Origin: Aeromicrobium sp. CnD17-E | GTDB lineage: Bacteria; Actinomycetota; Actinomycetes; Propionibacteriales; Nocardioidaceae | Reading direction: 5' to 3' | Assembly: GCF_024124745.1 (NCBI RefSeq) | Contig: NZ_JAMXRU010000004.1 | Coordinates: forward strand, 1 to 64,000 | Length of the DNA: 64,000 nucleotides | Shown here: positions 16,038 through 26,148 of the stretch, piece by piece | How the letters are laid out: each line of letters opens with the position of its first letter | Numbering within the stretch: the stretch's first letter is position 1 | The notes under the pieces: generated by a model | What the model was told of the DNA's origin: nothing | Seen by the model: the letters and a program-made list of their open reading frames with translations, nothing else | Database searches by the model: none | Made by a program: the position numbers and the translations under genes

Positions 16038-18589
16038 GCGTCCTCGCCTTCCGTCGTCAGCGTCGTGGAGCCCTCCCTGGGCAGCTCGACCACGAGCGTG
16101 AGCCCGCCGCCGGGGGTGTCCTCGGCGGTGAGACGTCCGCCCATCGCCTCCGTGAGGCCGCGGGCGACGGCGAGACCCAGCCCGACACCGGCGCCGCGCG
16201 GGACGTCGCCGAGACGCTGGAACGGCTCAAACATCTGCGCCCGGCGGTGCTCCGGCACGCCAGGTCCTCCGTCGACCACGCGCACCACGACGTGCTCGCG
16301 CGTGGCGGTCGCGTCGACCCGCACCGTCGAGCCCGCAGCGTGCTTGTGGGCGTTCTCGACGACGTTGGCGAGCACCCGCTCGAGCAGCGCGGTGTCGGCG
16401 CGCGCCTCCGGGAGGTCGTCGGGCACCTCGAGCACCGTGGGCGTCCCTGCGGCGGCCCGCTGGGCCACCGACAGCACGTCGACGGCCTCGGAGCGGGCCA
16501 CGACGGCCCCGGTCTGCAGCCGGCTCATGTCGAGCAGGTCGACCACGAGCGCGTCGAGCCGGTCGGCGCCGTCCTCGATGGTCTCGAGCAGGTCGGCACG
16601 GTCCTGGTCGGACCAGTCGACGCCCGGGTCGCGCAGGCTGCTCACCGCCGCCTTGACCGCCGCCAGCGGCGTGCGCAGGTCGTGGGACACGGCGGCGAGG
16701 AGGGCGGTGCGCGTGCGCGCGGTCTCGGCCAGCACCCGTCGCTCGGCCTTGAGCGCCACGGCCGCGCGACGCTCCACCAGCACCGTCGCGTGGGCGACGA
16801 CGGCGGCCAGCAACGACTCCTCCACGGCGTCGCCCGCCGACCCCCACAGCACGAGCACGTGCTCGTCGCCCACCGGCACCGTCCGCTCCGGACCGGACGT
16901 CACGCCGTGCTCCCCCAGCACGCGGCCGTCGGTCGTGCACAGCTGGGCGCCGTCGACGCCGAACAGCTCGACGGTGGTGCGCAGGAGGCGGCGCAGGTCG
17001 TTCCCCGCGTGCACGAGCTGGTGCGCGAGCACGCTCAGGCTGTCGGCCTCCGCCCGGGCCCTGCCGGCGAGACCGGCGAGCCGGGCCGCCCGGTCGACGA
17101 CGAGCGCGACCGACATGCCGACCACGACGAAGAGGACGACCGCCACCGCGTTCTCGCCCGTGGCGATGCGCAGCGTCTGCACGGGCGGGGTGAAGAAGTA
17201 GTTCAGCACGCCGCCGCTGACGAACGCCGCCACGACGGCCGGCCGCAGACCACCCACGAGGGCGGTGCCGATGACCAGGACCATGAACAGCATGGCCTCG
17301 GTGGGCAGCCCGTGGAGGTCACGCGTGGCGAGCAGCAGGCCTGCCAGCACGAACGGGCCGAGCAGCGCCACGGCGAAGCCTGCCCACGTCCGGCGTCGGC
17401 CGAGCGCCGACTCCTCGCGCACCCGGGCCTGGCGCCGACGGGCCTCGTCGTGCGTGACGATGTGCACGTCGATGTCGCCGGACTCGGACACGATCGTCTC
17501 GCCGATGCCCGGGCGCAGCAGCGTCGACAGCCGCCCGCGCCGGCTGGCCCCGATGAGCACCTGGGTCGCGTTGCGGGCCCGCGCGAAGTCGAGGATGGCG
17601 CCTGCGGCGTCGTCGCCGACCACCGTGTGGAAGCCGCCGCCCAGCTCCTGCGCCGTCGTGCGCAGCTCCTCGAGCCGGTCCGGGCCGGTCTGGCGCAGGC
17701 CGTCGCCGCGGGACACGTAGAGCGCCGTCCAGGGCGCCCCGCCGTCGCCCGACGGAGCCGACCCGCGCGACGCGATCCGCGCCGCTCGGCGCATCAGCGG
17801 CTCCGACTCCGGACCACCCGTGACGCCCACGACGATCCGCTCGCGCGTCGCCCACGTGGCCTCGATCTCGTGGCGCGCCCGGTAGCGCTCGAGGCCCTCG
17901 TCGACCCGCTCGGCGAGCCAGAGCAGGGCCAGCTCGCGCAGCGCGGCGAGGTTGCCCTCGCGGAAGAACTGCGACAGCGCGGCGTCGACGCGCTCGGCCG
18001 GGTAGACGTTCCCGTGGGCCAGGCGGCGGCGCAGCGCCGACGGGCTCATGTCGACCAGCTCGATGGCCTCCGCCGAGCGCACGAACGCATCAGGCACGGT
18101 CTCGCGCTGGCGGACGCCGGTGATCGCCTCGGTGACGTCGTTGAGCGACTCGAGGTGCTGCACGTTCACGGTCGTGACGACGTCGATGCCCGCTGCGAGC
18201 AGCTGGTCGACGTCCTGCCAACGCTTCACGTGCCCCGACCCTGGCGCGTTGGTGTGCGCGAGCTCGTCGACGAGGCACACCTGAGGCGCCCGGGCCAGCA
18301 CCGCGTCGACGTCGAGCTCGGTCAGGGTCGTCGCACCGTGGACGACGGTGCGCCGGGGCACCACCTCGAGCCCGCCGATCCGCTCCTGCGTCAACGCCCT
18401 GCCGTGCGTCTCGACGATCCCGACGACGACGTCGGTGCCGCGCGCCGCCCGCCGACACCCCTCGTCGAGCATCCTGTAGGTCTTGCCGACGCCGGGTGCG
18501 GCGCCGAGGTAGACCCGCAGGCACCCGCGCCCGTGCTCGGGCGTGGCGTCGCCCCGCGTCTGGACCGTCTGCACAGCCTCAGTCTGCAC
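16034..18589 (-). CDS. kdpD: Sensor histidine kinase KdpD
   Basis: An 851-residue full-length KdpD. The N-terminal KdpD domain has Walker A GAAPGVGKTYRM (about 29-40) and ends in a Usp-like domain (IVVGVTGGPESE). Four short membrane helices follow (DUF4118; from about residue 400, with FVLAGLLLAT and later AVVLFVVVGMSVALVV), then a GAF-like region. HisKA carries His636 in SHDLRTPLAAVKAAV. The HATPase domain has NVVENAHKHA and GVGLGLAVARGL. It senses potassium limitation or turgor and phosphorylates KdpE. The GTG start lies inside the end of kdpC (11-bp overlap). Confidence 0.96.
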   Translation of the reverse strand: MQTEAVQTVQTRGDATPEHGRGCLRVYLGAAPGVGKTYRMLDEGCRRAARGTDVVVGIVETHGRALTQERIGGLEVVPRRTVVHGATTLTELDVDAVLARAPQVCLVDELAHTNAPGSGHVKRWQDVDQLLAAGIDVVTTVNVQHLESLNDVTEAITGVRQRETVPDAFVRSAEAIELVDMSPSALRRRLAHGNVYPAERVDAALSQFFREGNLAALRELALLWLAERVDEGLERYRARHEIEATWATRERIVVGVTGGPESEPLMRRAARIASRGSAPSGDGGAPWTALYVSRGDGLRQTGPDRLEELRTTAQELGGGFHTVVGDDAAGAILDFARARNATQVLIGASRRGRLSTLLRPGIGETIVSESGDIDVHIVTHDEARRRQARVREESALGRRRTWAGFAVALLGPFVLAGLLLATRDLHGLPTEAMLFMVLVIGTALVGGLRPAVVAAFVSGGVLNYFFTPPVQTLRIATGENAVAVVLFVVVGMSVALVVDRAARLAGLAGRARAEADSLSVLAHQLVHAGNDLRRLLRTTVELFGVDGAQLCTTDGRVLGEHGVTSGPERTVPVGDEHVLVLWGSAGDAVEESLLAAVVAHATVLVERRAAVALKAERRVLAETARTRTALLAAVSHDLRTPLAAVKAAVSSLRDPGVDWSDQDRADLLETIEDGADRLDALVVDLLDMSRLQTGAVVARSEAVDVLSVAQRAAAGTPTVLEVPDDLPEARADTALLERVLANVVENAHKHAAGSTVRVDATATREHVVVRVVDGGPGVPEHRRAQMFEPFQRLGDVPRGAGVGLGLAVARGLTEAMGGRLTAEDTPGGGLTLVVELPREGSTTLTTEGEDA

Positions 18590-19160
18590 CCGACAGGCTC
18601 GCGTTCAGCTCGAGGACGTTCACCGTGGGCTCGCCGAGGAAGCCGAGCTGGCGTCCGGAGGTGGCCTCGGCCACGAGGCGGCGCACGGTCTCCTCGTCGA
18701 GTCCGCGCTCCCGGGCGACCCGCGGCACCTGCAGCGCCGCGTAGGCGGGGCTGATGTCGGGGTCGAGCCCGGACCCCGACGCGGTCAGGGCGTCGGCGGG
18801 CACGGCCGACGGCGGCACGCCGTCCTCGCGCGCCACGGCGGCTCGTCGCTCGCGGATCGCCGCGAGAAGGTCGGGGTTCGAGGGCCCGAGGTTCGACGGT
18901 GCCGACGCGAGGCCGTCGTGGTCGTTGGCCGACGGGCGCGGGTGGAACCACTGCGCGCCCTCGAAGGTCTGGCCGAGGAGCCGGGAGCCGACGGCGACGC
19001 CGTCGACCCGCAGCAGGCTGCCGTCGGCCCGGTCGGGCACCGCCCGGCCCACGGCCCACACGGCGGCCGGGTAGAGGACGCCGAGCAGCACCGTGAGCAC
19101 GAGCAGCACGCGGACGGCGGCGAGGGACTGGCGCAGGAGGTCGCGGATCACGACGGTCAC
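18579..19160 (-). CDS. kdpC: Potassium-transporting ATPase subunit C
   Basis: A 193-residue protein with one N-terminal membrane helix ([21 protein letters not shown]) and an extracytoplasmic domain. Family motifs are [26 protein letters not shown] and later [29 protein letters not shown], visible in parts. KdpC stabilises the KdpFABC complex and promotes potassium binding. The GTG start overlaps the kdpB stop (GTGA). Confidence 0.95.
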   Translation of the reverse strand: MTVVIRDLLRQSLAAVRVLLVLTVLLGVLYPAAVWAVGRAVPDRADGSLLRVDGVAVGSRLLGQTFEGAQWFHPRPSANDHDGLASAPSNLGPSNPDLLAAIRERRAAVAREDGVPPSAVPADALTASGSGLDPDISPAYAALQVPRVARERGLDEETVRRLVAEATSGRQLGFLGEPTVNVLELNASLSGAD

Positions 19161-21187
19161 CTGATTCCTGGGATCTGGGAGACGAGCAGGTCGATGAGCT
19201 TGATGCCGACGAACGGGACGACGACGCCGCCCGCGCCGAACACGAGCAGGTTGCGCCGCAGGACGCTCGCGGCGTCGGCGGCCCGGCTGCGCACGCCCTT
19301 GAGGGCCACCGGGATGAGCCCCACGATGACGAGCGCGTTGAAGATGACGGCCGAGAGGATCGCCGACTCCGGCGTGGCCAGCCGCATGACGTTGAGCGCA
19401 TCGAGCGACGGGTACGCCGTCACGAACATGGCCGGCACGATCGCGAAGTACTTGGCGAGGTCGTTGGCGATGGAGAACGTCGTGAGTGCGCCGCGCGTGA
19501 TGAGCAGCTGCTTGCCGATGCGCACCACGTCGATGAGCTTCGTCGGGTCGGAGTCGAGGTCGACCATGTTGCCGGCCTCCTTCGCCGCCGACGTGCCGGA
19601 GGCCATCGCGACGCCGACGTCGGCCGCCGCGAGCGCGGGCGCGTCGTTGGTGCCGTCGCCGGTCATGGCCACGAGGCGGCCGCCGGACTGCTCCTCGCGG
19701 ATGAGCCGCATCTTGTCCTCGGGGGTCGCCTCCGCGAGCACGTCGTCGACGCCGGCCTCGGCGGCGATCGCCCGCGCCGTCAGGGCGTTGTCGCCGGTGA
19801 CCATCACCGTGCGGATCCCCATGCGTCGCAGCTCGGTGAACCGCTCGACCATGCCCTCCTTGACGACGTCCTTGAGGTGGACGACGCCGAGCACGCGGGT
19901 GGCCCCGGCGCGACGCTCGGCCACGAGCAGGGGCGTGCCGCCGGACATCGAGATCTCGTACCCGGCCGCCCCGACCTCCGCGGGGAGCCCGACGCCGGTC
20001 CAGGCCTCGACGGCGCTCCCGGCACCCTTGCGCAGCTCGCGTCCGTCGGGCAGGTCGACGCCCGACATGCGGGTCTGGGCGGTGAACTCGACCGGCTCGG
20101 CGCCGGCAGGCAGCGGGGCGCCCGTGCCTCTGGCACCGGTGTCGGCGACGGCGAGGTCGACGATGGAGCGACCCTCCGGCGTCAGGTCGGCCAGTGACGC
20201 GATGCGCGCGGCCTCCGTCAGCTCCGCCAGCGTGACCCCCTCGGCGGGCACGAAGCGCGACGCCCGGCGGTTGCCGTAGGTGATCGTGCCGGTCTTGTCG
20301 AGCAGCAACGTGCTGACGTCGCCGGCCGCCTCGACCGCACGGCCCGACATCGCGAGCACGTTCACCCGCACCAGACGGTCCATGCCGGCGATGCCGATGG
20401 CCGACAGCAGCGCCCCGATCGTGGTGGGGATCAGGCACACGAGCAGCGCGACCAGCACCACCGTGGGCTGGGGCGCGCCCGCGTAGTCGGCCATCGGGGA
20501 GATGGTGACGACGGCGAGCAGGAAGATGATCGTGAGGCTCACGAGCAGGATCGACAACGCGATCTCGTTGGGCGTCTTGCGACGCTCGGCCCCCTCGACC
20601 AGGGAGATCATCCGGTCGAGGAAGGTCTCGCCGGGCGCGGCGGTGATCCGCACGACGATCTCGTCGGACAGGACCCGCGTGCCACCCGTGACGGCCGAGC
20701 GGTCCCCGCCGGCCTCGCGGACGACCGGCGCGGACTCCCCGGTGATGGCCGACTCGTCCACGGTCGCGACGCCCTCCACGACGTCGCCGTCGCCGGGGAT
20801 CACCTCGCCGGCGCTGACCCGCACGAGGTCGCCCACCGTCAGCTCCGTGCCCGCCACGACCGACTCGCTGCCGTCGGCAGCCACCCGGCGGGCGGTGACG
20901 TCGGTGCGTGCCGCGCGCAGCGAGTCGGCCTGCGCCTTGCCGCGGCCCTCGGCGACGGCCTCGGCGAGGTTGCCGAACACGACCGTGAGCCAGAGCCAGA
21001 CCGCGATGGCGACCGCGAAGACGCTCGGGTCGACGACCGCCGACACCGTCGTGACGAGGGAGCCGATCCACACGACGAACATGACCGGGCTGCGCCACAG
21101 ATGGCGGGGATCGAGCTTGCGCAGCGCCGCGGGGAGCTGCTGGACGAGCTGCCGCGACAGCGGCGTGGCAGCGGAGGTGCGGGTCAT
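19157..21187 (-). CDS. kdpB: Potassium-transporting P-type ATPase subunit B
   Basis: A 676-residue P1A ATPase. Key parts are TGES at 149-152 in the actuator domain, phosphorylation Asp297 in LLDKTGTIT, the TGDN motif ([14 protein letters not shown]) and the hinge [18 protein letters not shown]. The Ser of TGESAP, the site of inhibitory phosphorylation in E. coli KdpB, is conserved. It hydrolyses ATP to drive potassium uptake through KdpA. An in-frame open extension up to 22591 overlaps kdpA and is a shadow. The start ATG overlaps the kdpA stop (ATGA). Confidence 0.97.
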   Translation of the reverse strand: MTRTSAATPLSRQLVQQLPAALRKLDPRHLWRSPVMFVVWIGSLVTTVSAVVDPSVFAVAIAVWLWLTVVFGNLAEAVAEGRGKAQADSLRAARTDVTARRVAADGSESVVAGTELTVGDLVRVSAGEVIPGDGDVVEGVATVDESAITGESAPVVREAGGDRSAVTGGTRVLSDEIVVRITAAPGETFLDRMISLVEGAERRKTPNEIALSILLVSLTIIFLLAVVTISPMADYAGAPQPTVVLVALLVCLIPTTIGALLSAIGIAGMDRLVRVNVLAMSGRAVEAAGDVSTLLLDKTGTITYGNRRASRFVPAEGVTLAELTEAARIASLADLTPEGRSIVDLAVADTGARGTGAPLPAGAEPVEFTAQTRMSGVDLPDGRELRKGAGSAVEAWTGVGLPAEVGAAGYEISMSGGTPLLVAERRAGATRVLGVVHLKDVVKEGMVERFTELRRMGIRTVMVTGDNALTARAIAAEAGVDDVLAEATPEDKMRLIREEQSGGRLVAMTGDGTNDAPALAAADVGVAMASGTSAAKEAGNMVDLDSDPTKLIDVVRIGKQLLITRGALTTFSIANDLAKYFAIVPAMFVTAYPSLDALNVMRLATPESAILSAVIFNALVIVGLIPVALKGVRSRAADAASVLRRNLLVFGAGGVVVPFVGIKLIDLLVSQIPGIR

Positions 21188-22854
21188 CGCGAGGCTCCTG
21201 TCAGGGCCTCGGCCACGGGGCCGAGGGCGAGGGTCGGGAAGAAGGTGAGGGCGGAGACGAGCAGCACGACACCAACCACCAGACCGCCGAAGAGGAGGGT
21301 CGCGGTGGGCAGGGTCCCTGCCGTGGTCGGCACCCGACGCTGGCGGGCCAGCGAGCCGGCGAGCAGCACGACGAGCACGATCGGCACGAACCGGCCGAGC
21401 AGCATCGCCGCGGCGAGAGTCAGCTGGAAGAACGTCGACGTGACCGTGATGCCGCCGAACGCGCTGCCGTTGTTGTTCGCGGCCGACGTGAACGCGTAGA
21501 CGACCTCGGAGAAGCCGTGGCCTCCCGGGTTGCCCATGGCGTCGACCGTCGACGGCAGCGCGATGGCGGTGCCGATCCCGACGAGCACGAGGGCGGGGAC
21601 GACGAGCGTGTAGAGCGCGACGTACGTCATCTCCCGCGAGCCGATCTTCTTGCCGAGCAGCTCGGGGGTCCGCCCGACCATCAGGCCGGCCACGAAGACG
21701 GCGAGGATCGCTGCGACGAGGATGCCGTAGAGACCGGAGCCGACGCCGCCGGGCGAGACCTCGCCGAGCATCATGTGCGCCATCACGGTGCCGCCGCCGA
21801 GCGGCGACATCGAGTCGTGGGACGCGTTGACGGCCCCCGTCGACGTGCCGGTCGTCGACACGGCGAACAGCGCCGACGCCCACTCCCCGAAGCGGGTCTC
21901 CTTGCCCTCCATCGCGGCGCCGGCAGCCTGAGCGGCCTGGCCCTGGCCGCTGACCTCGGCCCACGTCGTCACGGCGAGGGCGCCGGCCCACAGCACGCCC
22001 ATCGCGCCGAGCAGCACCAGGCCCTGGCGCCGCGAGCCGACCAGCGTCCCGAAGGTGCGGGTCAGGCACACGGGCACCACCAGCAGGAGGAAGACCTGCA
22101 GCAGGTTGGTCAGCGCCGTCGGGTTCTCGAACGGGTGCGCGGAGTTCGCGTTGAAGAAGCCGCCGCCGTTCGTGCCGAGCTGCTTGACCGCCTCCTGGCT
22201 GGCGACGAGCCCGCCGGGCACGACCTGCGTGCCGCCGCCGAGGGCGCGCACCGTGACGTCGGAGAGGTTCTGCACGACGCCGGCGAGCAGGAGCAGCACC
22301 GCCGCGACCAGCGCCAGCGGGAGCAGGACGCGGACGGTGCCCCGGACGAGGTCGACCCAGAAGCTGCCGAGGGTGCTCGACTCCGCCCGCGTGAAGCCGC
22401 GGACCAACGCGACCGCGACGGCGAGGCCGACGGCGGCCGAGACGACGTTCTGCACCGTCAGACCGAGCGCCTGGGCCGCGAAGCCGAGGGTCGACTCGCC
22501 GGCGTAGGACTGCCAGTTGGTGTTGGTGACGAAGGAGACCGCGGTGTTGAGGGCCATGTCCCAGGGCATCCCGGGCAGGCCGCGGTCCCACGGGAGCGCG
22601 GCCTGCCCGAGGAGGATCGCCAGGAGCAGGACGATGCCGACGACGGAGAACGCGACCAGGCTCAGCACGTACCCGCGGGCGCTCTGCTCGGCGTCGGGGT
22701 CGATGCCGCCGACCCGGTAGAGCGCACGCTCGACGCGCAGGTGCCGGGTCGAGGTGAACACGCGCGCCATGTAGTCGCCGAGCGGGACGTAGACCACGGC
22801 GAGCAGGGTCAGCAGCGCCGCGATGGTCAGCAGGCCGGAGACGGTGTCGGACAT
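21184..22854 (-). CDS. kdpA: Potassium-transporting ATPase subunit A (channel-like)
   Basis: A 556-residue protein with about ten membrane helices, homologous to the SKT potassium channels. Selectivity-filter-like segments include [36 protein letters not shown] and [13 protein letters not shown]. These glycine-rich loops bind potassium. The ATG lies 7 bp after the kdpF stop. An open extension upstream overlaps kdpF in another frame and is ignored. Confidence 0.97.
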   Translation of the reverse strand: MSDTVSGLLTIAALLTLLAVVYVPLGDYMARVFTSTRHLRVERALYRVGGIDPDAEQSARGYVLSLVAFSVVGIVLLLAILLGQAALPWDRGLPGMPWDMALNTAVSFVTNTNWQSYAGESTLGFAAQALGLTVQNVVSAAVGLAVAVALVRGFTRAESSTLGSFWVDLVRGTVRVLLPLALVAAVLLLLAGVVQNLSDVTVRALGGGTQVVPGGLVASQEAVKQLGTNGGGFFNANSAHPFENPTALTNLLQVFLLLVVPVCLTRTFGTLVGSRRQGLVLLGAMGVLWAGALAVTTWAEVSGQGQAAQAAGAAMEGKETRFGEWASALFAVSTTGTSTGAVNASHDSMSPLGGGTVMAHMMLGEVSPGGVGSGLYGILVAAILAVFVAGLMVGRTPELLGKKIGSREMTYVALYTLVVPALVLVGIGTAIALPSTVDAMGNPGGHGFSEVVYAFTSAANNNGSAFGGITVTSTFFQLTLAAAMLLGRFVPIVLVVLLAGSLARQRRVPTTAGTLPTATLLFGGLVVGVVLLVSALTFFPTLALGPVAEALTGASR

Positions 22855-22861
22855 GGGCGGC

Positions 22862-22951
22862 TCAGAACCGGTCGGGCCGCACGAGGGCCACGACGAGGTA
22901 GACCAGCAGGGCAGCGACGCCGAGCAGCTGGAGTGCGGTGACGAGGGACAT
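22862..22951 (-). CDS. kdpF: Potassium-transporting ATPase subunit F (29 residues)
   Basis: A 29-codon ORF starting MSLVTALQLLGVAALLVYLV and ending RPDRF. One hydrophobic helix with a short polar end exactly fits KdpF, which sits against KdpA and stabilises the complex. It is too short for normal ORF callers, but its position as first gene of the operon and the 7-bp gap to kdpA leave little doubt. Confidence 0.9.
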   Translation of the reverse strand: MSLVTALQLLGVAALLVYLVVALVRPDRF

Positions 22952-22992
22952 GCCCCCACCCCACACCCGTCCCCACCCCGCGAAGCTGCTCC

Positions 22993-23029
22993 TGACGACC
23001 CCCTGACGCGTCTTGACGCGATCTTGACG
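22993..23029. promoter_or_regulatory. Phased TGACG boxes before kdpF (likely KdpE operator)
   Basis: On the plus strand TGACG starts at 22993, 23004, 23014 and 23025. The steps of 11, 10 and 11 bp place all four on one face of the helix. This is the layout of an OmpR-family operator. It lies 42-78 bp upstream of the kdpF start. The last two copies extend to CTTGACGC. Confidence 0.6.
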
Positions 23030-23046
23030 CCCAGCCGTTCTCAGCG

Positions 23047-23132
23047 GTTTACCACGGTCCCGTGGTAGACCTCCTCCTCCCGCGGCAAGCTTCCCGAGGG
23101 AGGACGACGTTTACCACGGGACCGTGGTAAAC
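23047..23132. repeat. Compound palindromic repeat between dapC and kdpF
   Basis: Two 24-bp near-palindromes (GTTTACCACGG-N2-CCGTGGTAAAC form) at 23047-23070 and 23109-23132 flank a hairpin with TCCTCCTCCC/GGGAGGACGA arms. The whole 86 bp is an inverted repeat. The second palindrome touches the dapC stop codon, so it may act as dapC's terminator. A related, larger element lies at 43584-43835. Confidence 0.85.
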
Positions 23133-23134
23133 CG

Positions 23135-24241
23135 TCAGGACTCGGTGAGGCGGGCGACGGCGGCGGCGACGCGCTCGTCGGTGGCGGTGAAGGCCACGCG
23201 CACGTGCTGGGCGCCGCGCTCGCCGTAGAAGTCGCCGGGGGCGACGAGGATGCCGCGCTCCGCGAGCCAGGCGACGGTGTCGCGGCAGCCCTCCCCCCGC
23301 GTGGCCCACAGGTACAGGGAGCCCTCGGAGTGGGTGATGGTGAAGCCGGCCGACTCCAGCGCCCTGCGGAGCGCGTCGCGACGCTCGGCGTAGCGACGAC
23401 GCTGCAGGACGACGTGCTCGTCGTCGGCGATCGCGGCGGCGAAGGCCTGCTGCACCGGGGTCGGCAGCATGAAGCCGAGGTGCTTGCGGACGGCCAGCAG
23501 CTCGGCGACGACCGCCGCGTCACCGGCGACGAAGCCGGCGCGGTAGCCCGCGAGGTTCGAGCGCTTCGACGTCGAGTGCACGGCGAGCAGGCCGTCGTGG
23601 CTGCCCTCGCAGACGTCGGGGTGCAGCACGGAGACCGGCTCGCGCTCCCAGCCGAAGTCGGCGTAGCACTCGTCGGAGACCAGCAGTGCGCCCCGCTCGC
23701 GGCACCAGCGGACGACCGCGCGCAGGTGCTCGGCCGACAGCACCTCGCCGTGCGGGTTCGCCGGGGAGTTCACGTACACGAGCGCCGGCACGTCGGTGAG
23801 GCCGTCCGCGACCGGGTCGCCGAGCACGACGCGGGCACCGGCGAAGCGGGCACCGACCTCGTAGGTGGGGTACGCGAGCGACGGCAGCACGACGGTGTCG
23901 GCCGGTCCGAGCGCGAGCTGCGACGGCAGGTTGGCGATGAGCTCCTTCGAGCCGACCGTCAGTAGCACCTGGTCGGTCGAGAGCCCGGTGACCCCGAGTC
24001 GACGCTCGAGCCAGTCGACGGCCGCCTGGCGCACGGCCTCGAGCGCCGCGACCGTCGGGTAGCCCGGCGCGTCCGAGGCTGCGGCGAGCGCCTCACGCGC
24101 GACCGACGGCGTGGGGTCGACCGGCGTCCCGATGGAGAGGTCGACGATGCCGTCGGGGTGCGCGTGCGCGCGTTGCTTGGCGTCGGCCAGGGTGTCCCAC
24201 GGGAAGTCGGGGAAGCGGGAGGAGAGACGGGGTCGGTCCAT
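23135..24241 (-). CDS. dapC: Succinyldiaminopimelate transaminase
   Basis: A 368-residue class I/II PLP aminotransferase. Visible are the N-terminal DLSIGTPVDPTP, the NPHGE segment (YVNSPANPHGEVLS) and the PLP lysine in VHSTSKRSNLAGYRAGFVAGD. The start MDRPRLSSRFPDFPWDTL with DFPWD and the location just behind a 7Fe ferredoxin gene are typical of actinobacterial dapC. It would transfer an amino group from glutamate to N-succinyl-2-amino-6-ketopimelate in lysine and peptidoglycan synthesis. The family assignment is firm; the precise substrate rests on context. Confidence 0.88.
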   Translation of the reverse strand: MDRPRLSSRFPDFPWDTLADAKQRAHAHPDGIVDLSIGTPVDPTPSVAREALAAASDAPGYPTVAALEAVRQAAVDWLERRLGVTGLSTDQVLLTVGSKELIANLPSQLALGPADTVVLPSLAYPTYEVGARFAGARVVLGDPVADGLTDVPALVYVNSPANPHGEVLSAEHLRAVVRWCRERGALLVSDECYADFGWEREPVSVLHPDVCEGSHDGLLAVHSTSKRSNLAGYRAGFVAGDAAVVAELLAVRKHLGFMLPTPVQQAFAAAIADDEHVVLQRRRYAERRDALRRALESAGFTITHSEGSLYLWATRGEGCRDTVAWLAERGILVAPGDFYGERGAQHVRVAFTATDERVAAAVARLTES

Positions 24242-24323
24242 CAGGACGCTCCTTCGCAGGTGGCCTCGGGGGTGACGCGGCGGGCAGGGCCCAGGGGTCG
24301 GGCCCCGCTGGAGGGCCCCGTCG

Positions 24324-24647
24324 TCACTCCTGGTTCTGCGGGGGCAGCGCGGCGATGAAGGCGTGGTCCTTGTCGATCACGCCCATCTTCGCGGCACCAC
24401 CCGGCGAGCCGAGGTCGTCGAAGAAGTTCACGTTCGCGTCGTAGTACTCCTTCCACTCCGACGGGGTGTCGTCCTCGTAGAAGATGGCCTCGACCGGGCA
24501 CACCGGCTCGCAGGCACCGCAGTCGACGCACTCGTCGGGGTGGATGTAGAGCATCCGCTTGCCCTCGTAGATGCAGTCGACGGGACACTCGTCCACGCAC
24601 GCGCGGTCCTTGACGTCCACACACGGCTGGGCGATCACGTAGGTCAC
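24324..24647 (-). CDS. fdxA: 7Fe ferredoxin
   Basis: A 107-residue ferredoxin of the Mycobacterium/Streptomyces FdxA type. The first cluster region is CVDVKDRACVDECPVDCI and the second is CVDCGACEPVCPVEAIFYEDD. The spacing predicts one [3Fe-4S] and one [4Fe-4S] cluster. A typical C-terminal extension follows. It is an electron carrier of the cytosol. About 80 bp separate it from dapC, so the two may share a transcript. Confidence 0.95.
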   Translation of the reverse strand: MTYVIAQPCVDVKDRACVDECPVDCIYEGKRMLYIHPDECVDCGACEPVCPVEAIFYEDDTPSEWKEYYDANVNFFDDLGSPGGAAKMGVIDKDHAFIAALPPQNQE

Positions 24648-24761
24648 GACGGCTCCTTCGACGGCAACGCTGGTCCGCCCTGGTCGGTGGCGGACCGTCC
24701 CAGTATCCCGCCTGCTCGACGGGGCGCCGTACTGAGGTATGCCTCATGAGACGGTGGCGTC

Positions 24762-25700
24762 GTGGCAGACCTCCAGGAGCTCCTCGGCCGACGGGTCACC
24801 GTGCGGCACCGGCTCGCCGACGGGAGCGCCACCGACGTCGTCGGTCGCGTCGTCGCGGCCGACCCGACCGGGCTCGTCGTGCAGCGTCGCGACGGGTCCG
24901 AGACGTCCGTGGCCGCCGACCGCGTCGTCGCGCTCAAGGTGGTCCCGGACCGTCCCGCCCGCACCCGTCGCGCCCTCGACGTCGACGTCGACGAGCTCGT
25001 CCGGATCACCTCGCGCGGGTGGCCCGCCCCCGAGTCGGTGTCGCTCGGTGGGTGGGAGCTGCGCGCCGCCGGGGCGTTCACGGGACGCGCGAACTCCGTC
25101 GCCGTCGTGGGCGACCCGGGACGGCCCGACGCCGAGGCGCTCGCCGTGGTGCTCGACTTCTACACGTCACGGGGCCTGGAGCCGCAGGCGCAGGTGGTCG
25201 TCGACTCCGCGTGGGAGCGCCGCTTCCTCGCGGCGGGCTGGACGGCACGCACCGACTACCTGGGCGGTGCCGTCGTGCAGGTGGCCGACCTGCACGACGC
25301 CCCGCAGCCCGATCACCGGGCGACCGTGACGGCGCGGGCGTCGGACGCCTGGCTGTCGCGCTACGGCCGGGTCGACGACGTGGAGGCCGCGCGACGGGTG
25401 CTGGAGGGACCGCGCACCGTCGGCTTCGTCGAGGTCGCCGACGACGGCGTGCCTGCGGCGGCCGTCGGACGGGTCGTGGTGACCGGCGAGTGGGCCGGCG
25501 TGGCCGCCGTCGAGACGCTCCCGGAGCACCGCCGACGCGGTCTCGCCGACGCCGTCGTGCGGACCAGCCTCGCGTGGGCGCACGAGCGCGGCGCGACCCG
25601 CGTGTACCTGCAGACCATGCCCGACAACCACGCGGCGCTCGCGCTCTACGCCCCGTACGGCTTCGTCACGCACCACCGGTACCGCTACCTGGTCCCCTGA
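24762..25700 (+). CDS. GNAT N-acetyltransferase with N-terminal SH3-like domain
   Basis: A 312-residue protein. Residues 1-65 (LGRRVTVRHRLADGSATDVVGRVVAADPTGLVVQRRDG) look like an SH3/Sm-like beta barrel. The C-terminus is a GNAT domain with the acetyl-CoA loop ETLPEHRRRGLADAVVRTSLAWA and the ending NHAALALYAPYGFVTHHRY. The middle may be a degenerate first GNAT repeat. The substrate is unknown. The GTG start follows a weak site. Its 3' end overlaps the convergent HxlR gene by 35 bp. Confidence 0.8.
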   Translation: MADLQELLGRRVTVRHRLADGSATDVVGRVVAADPTGLVVQRRDGSETSVAADRVVALKVVPDRPARTRRALDVDVDELVRITSRGWPAPESVSLGGWELRAAGAFTGRANSVAVVGDPGRPDAEALAVVLDFYTSRGLEPQAQVVVDSAWERRFLAAGWTARTDYLGGAVVQVADLHDAPQPDHRATVTARASDAWLSRYGRVDDVEAARRVLEGPRTVGFVEVADDGVPAAAVGRVVVTGEWAGVAAVETLPEHRRRGLADAVVRTSLAWAHERGATRVYLQTMPDNHAALALYAPYGFVTHHRYRYLVP

Positions 25701-26091
25701 GCGACGCGTCGACCTCGCCCATGTGGTCCTCGGCCCACTGCTTGAGTGCCCCGAGCACCGGGACCAGCGTCGAGCCCAGCGGCGTCAGCGCGTAGTGCAC
25801 CGCCGGCGGGCTCACGGTCCCGTCGACCCGTCGGCTCACCAGGCCGTCGCTCCCGAGCTGGCGCAACGTCTGCGACAGCATCTTCTGCGAGACCCCCGCC
25901 ATCTGCCGGCGCAGCGCCGAGAACCGGACGGAGTCCGCCTCGGCCAGGAGCAGCACGACCATCACGGTCCACTTCGACCCGACGCGGTCGAGCAGGTGCC
26001 GGGTCGGGCACCCGGCGTCGAAGAGGTCCCCCTGGCCGTCCACGGTCACCGGGAGGTGACCAGGTTCCCCCGAGGTGCCTTCTTGTCCCAT
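25666..26091 (-). CDS. HxlR-family winged-helix regulator
   Basis: A 141-residue protein. The HxlR pattern is clear: CPTRHLLDRVGSKWTVMVVLLL, then RFSALRRQMAGVSQKMLSQTLRQLGSDGLVSR and the wing VHYALTPLGSTLVPVLGAL. The conserved Cys near residue 23 is the usual redox-sensing position in thiol-responsive members. It is divergent from the alpha/beta hydrolase gene across 57 bp, which is the probable target. It overlaps the GNAT gene at its 3' end. Confidence 0.88.
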   Translation of the reverse strand: MGQEGTSGEPGHLPVTVDGQGDLFDAGCPTRHLLDRVGSKWTVMVVLLLAEADSVRFSALRRQMAGVSQKMLSQTLRQLGSDGLVSRRVDGTVSPPAVHYALTPLGSTLVPVLGALKQWAEDHMGEVDASLRGPGSGTGGA

Positions 26092-26148
26092 CGCGAGCGG
26101 TCTCCTAACGTCATCAGGTCACCGATGGTAACCACGAAGGGCGGAGCG

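Noticed and set aside
19157-22591. Single open frame that would fuse part of the kdpA region to KdpB
   Set aside because: The N-terminal part is an Arg/Ala-rich shadow of kdpA. KdpB starts at 21187, where its known N-terminus and the ATGA overlap with kdpA are seen.
24735-24750. IdeR/DtxR iron box near fdxA
   Set aside because: TGAGGTATGCCTCA is palindromic, but it differs from the consensus at several key positions and lies closer to the GNAT gene than to fdxA.
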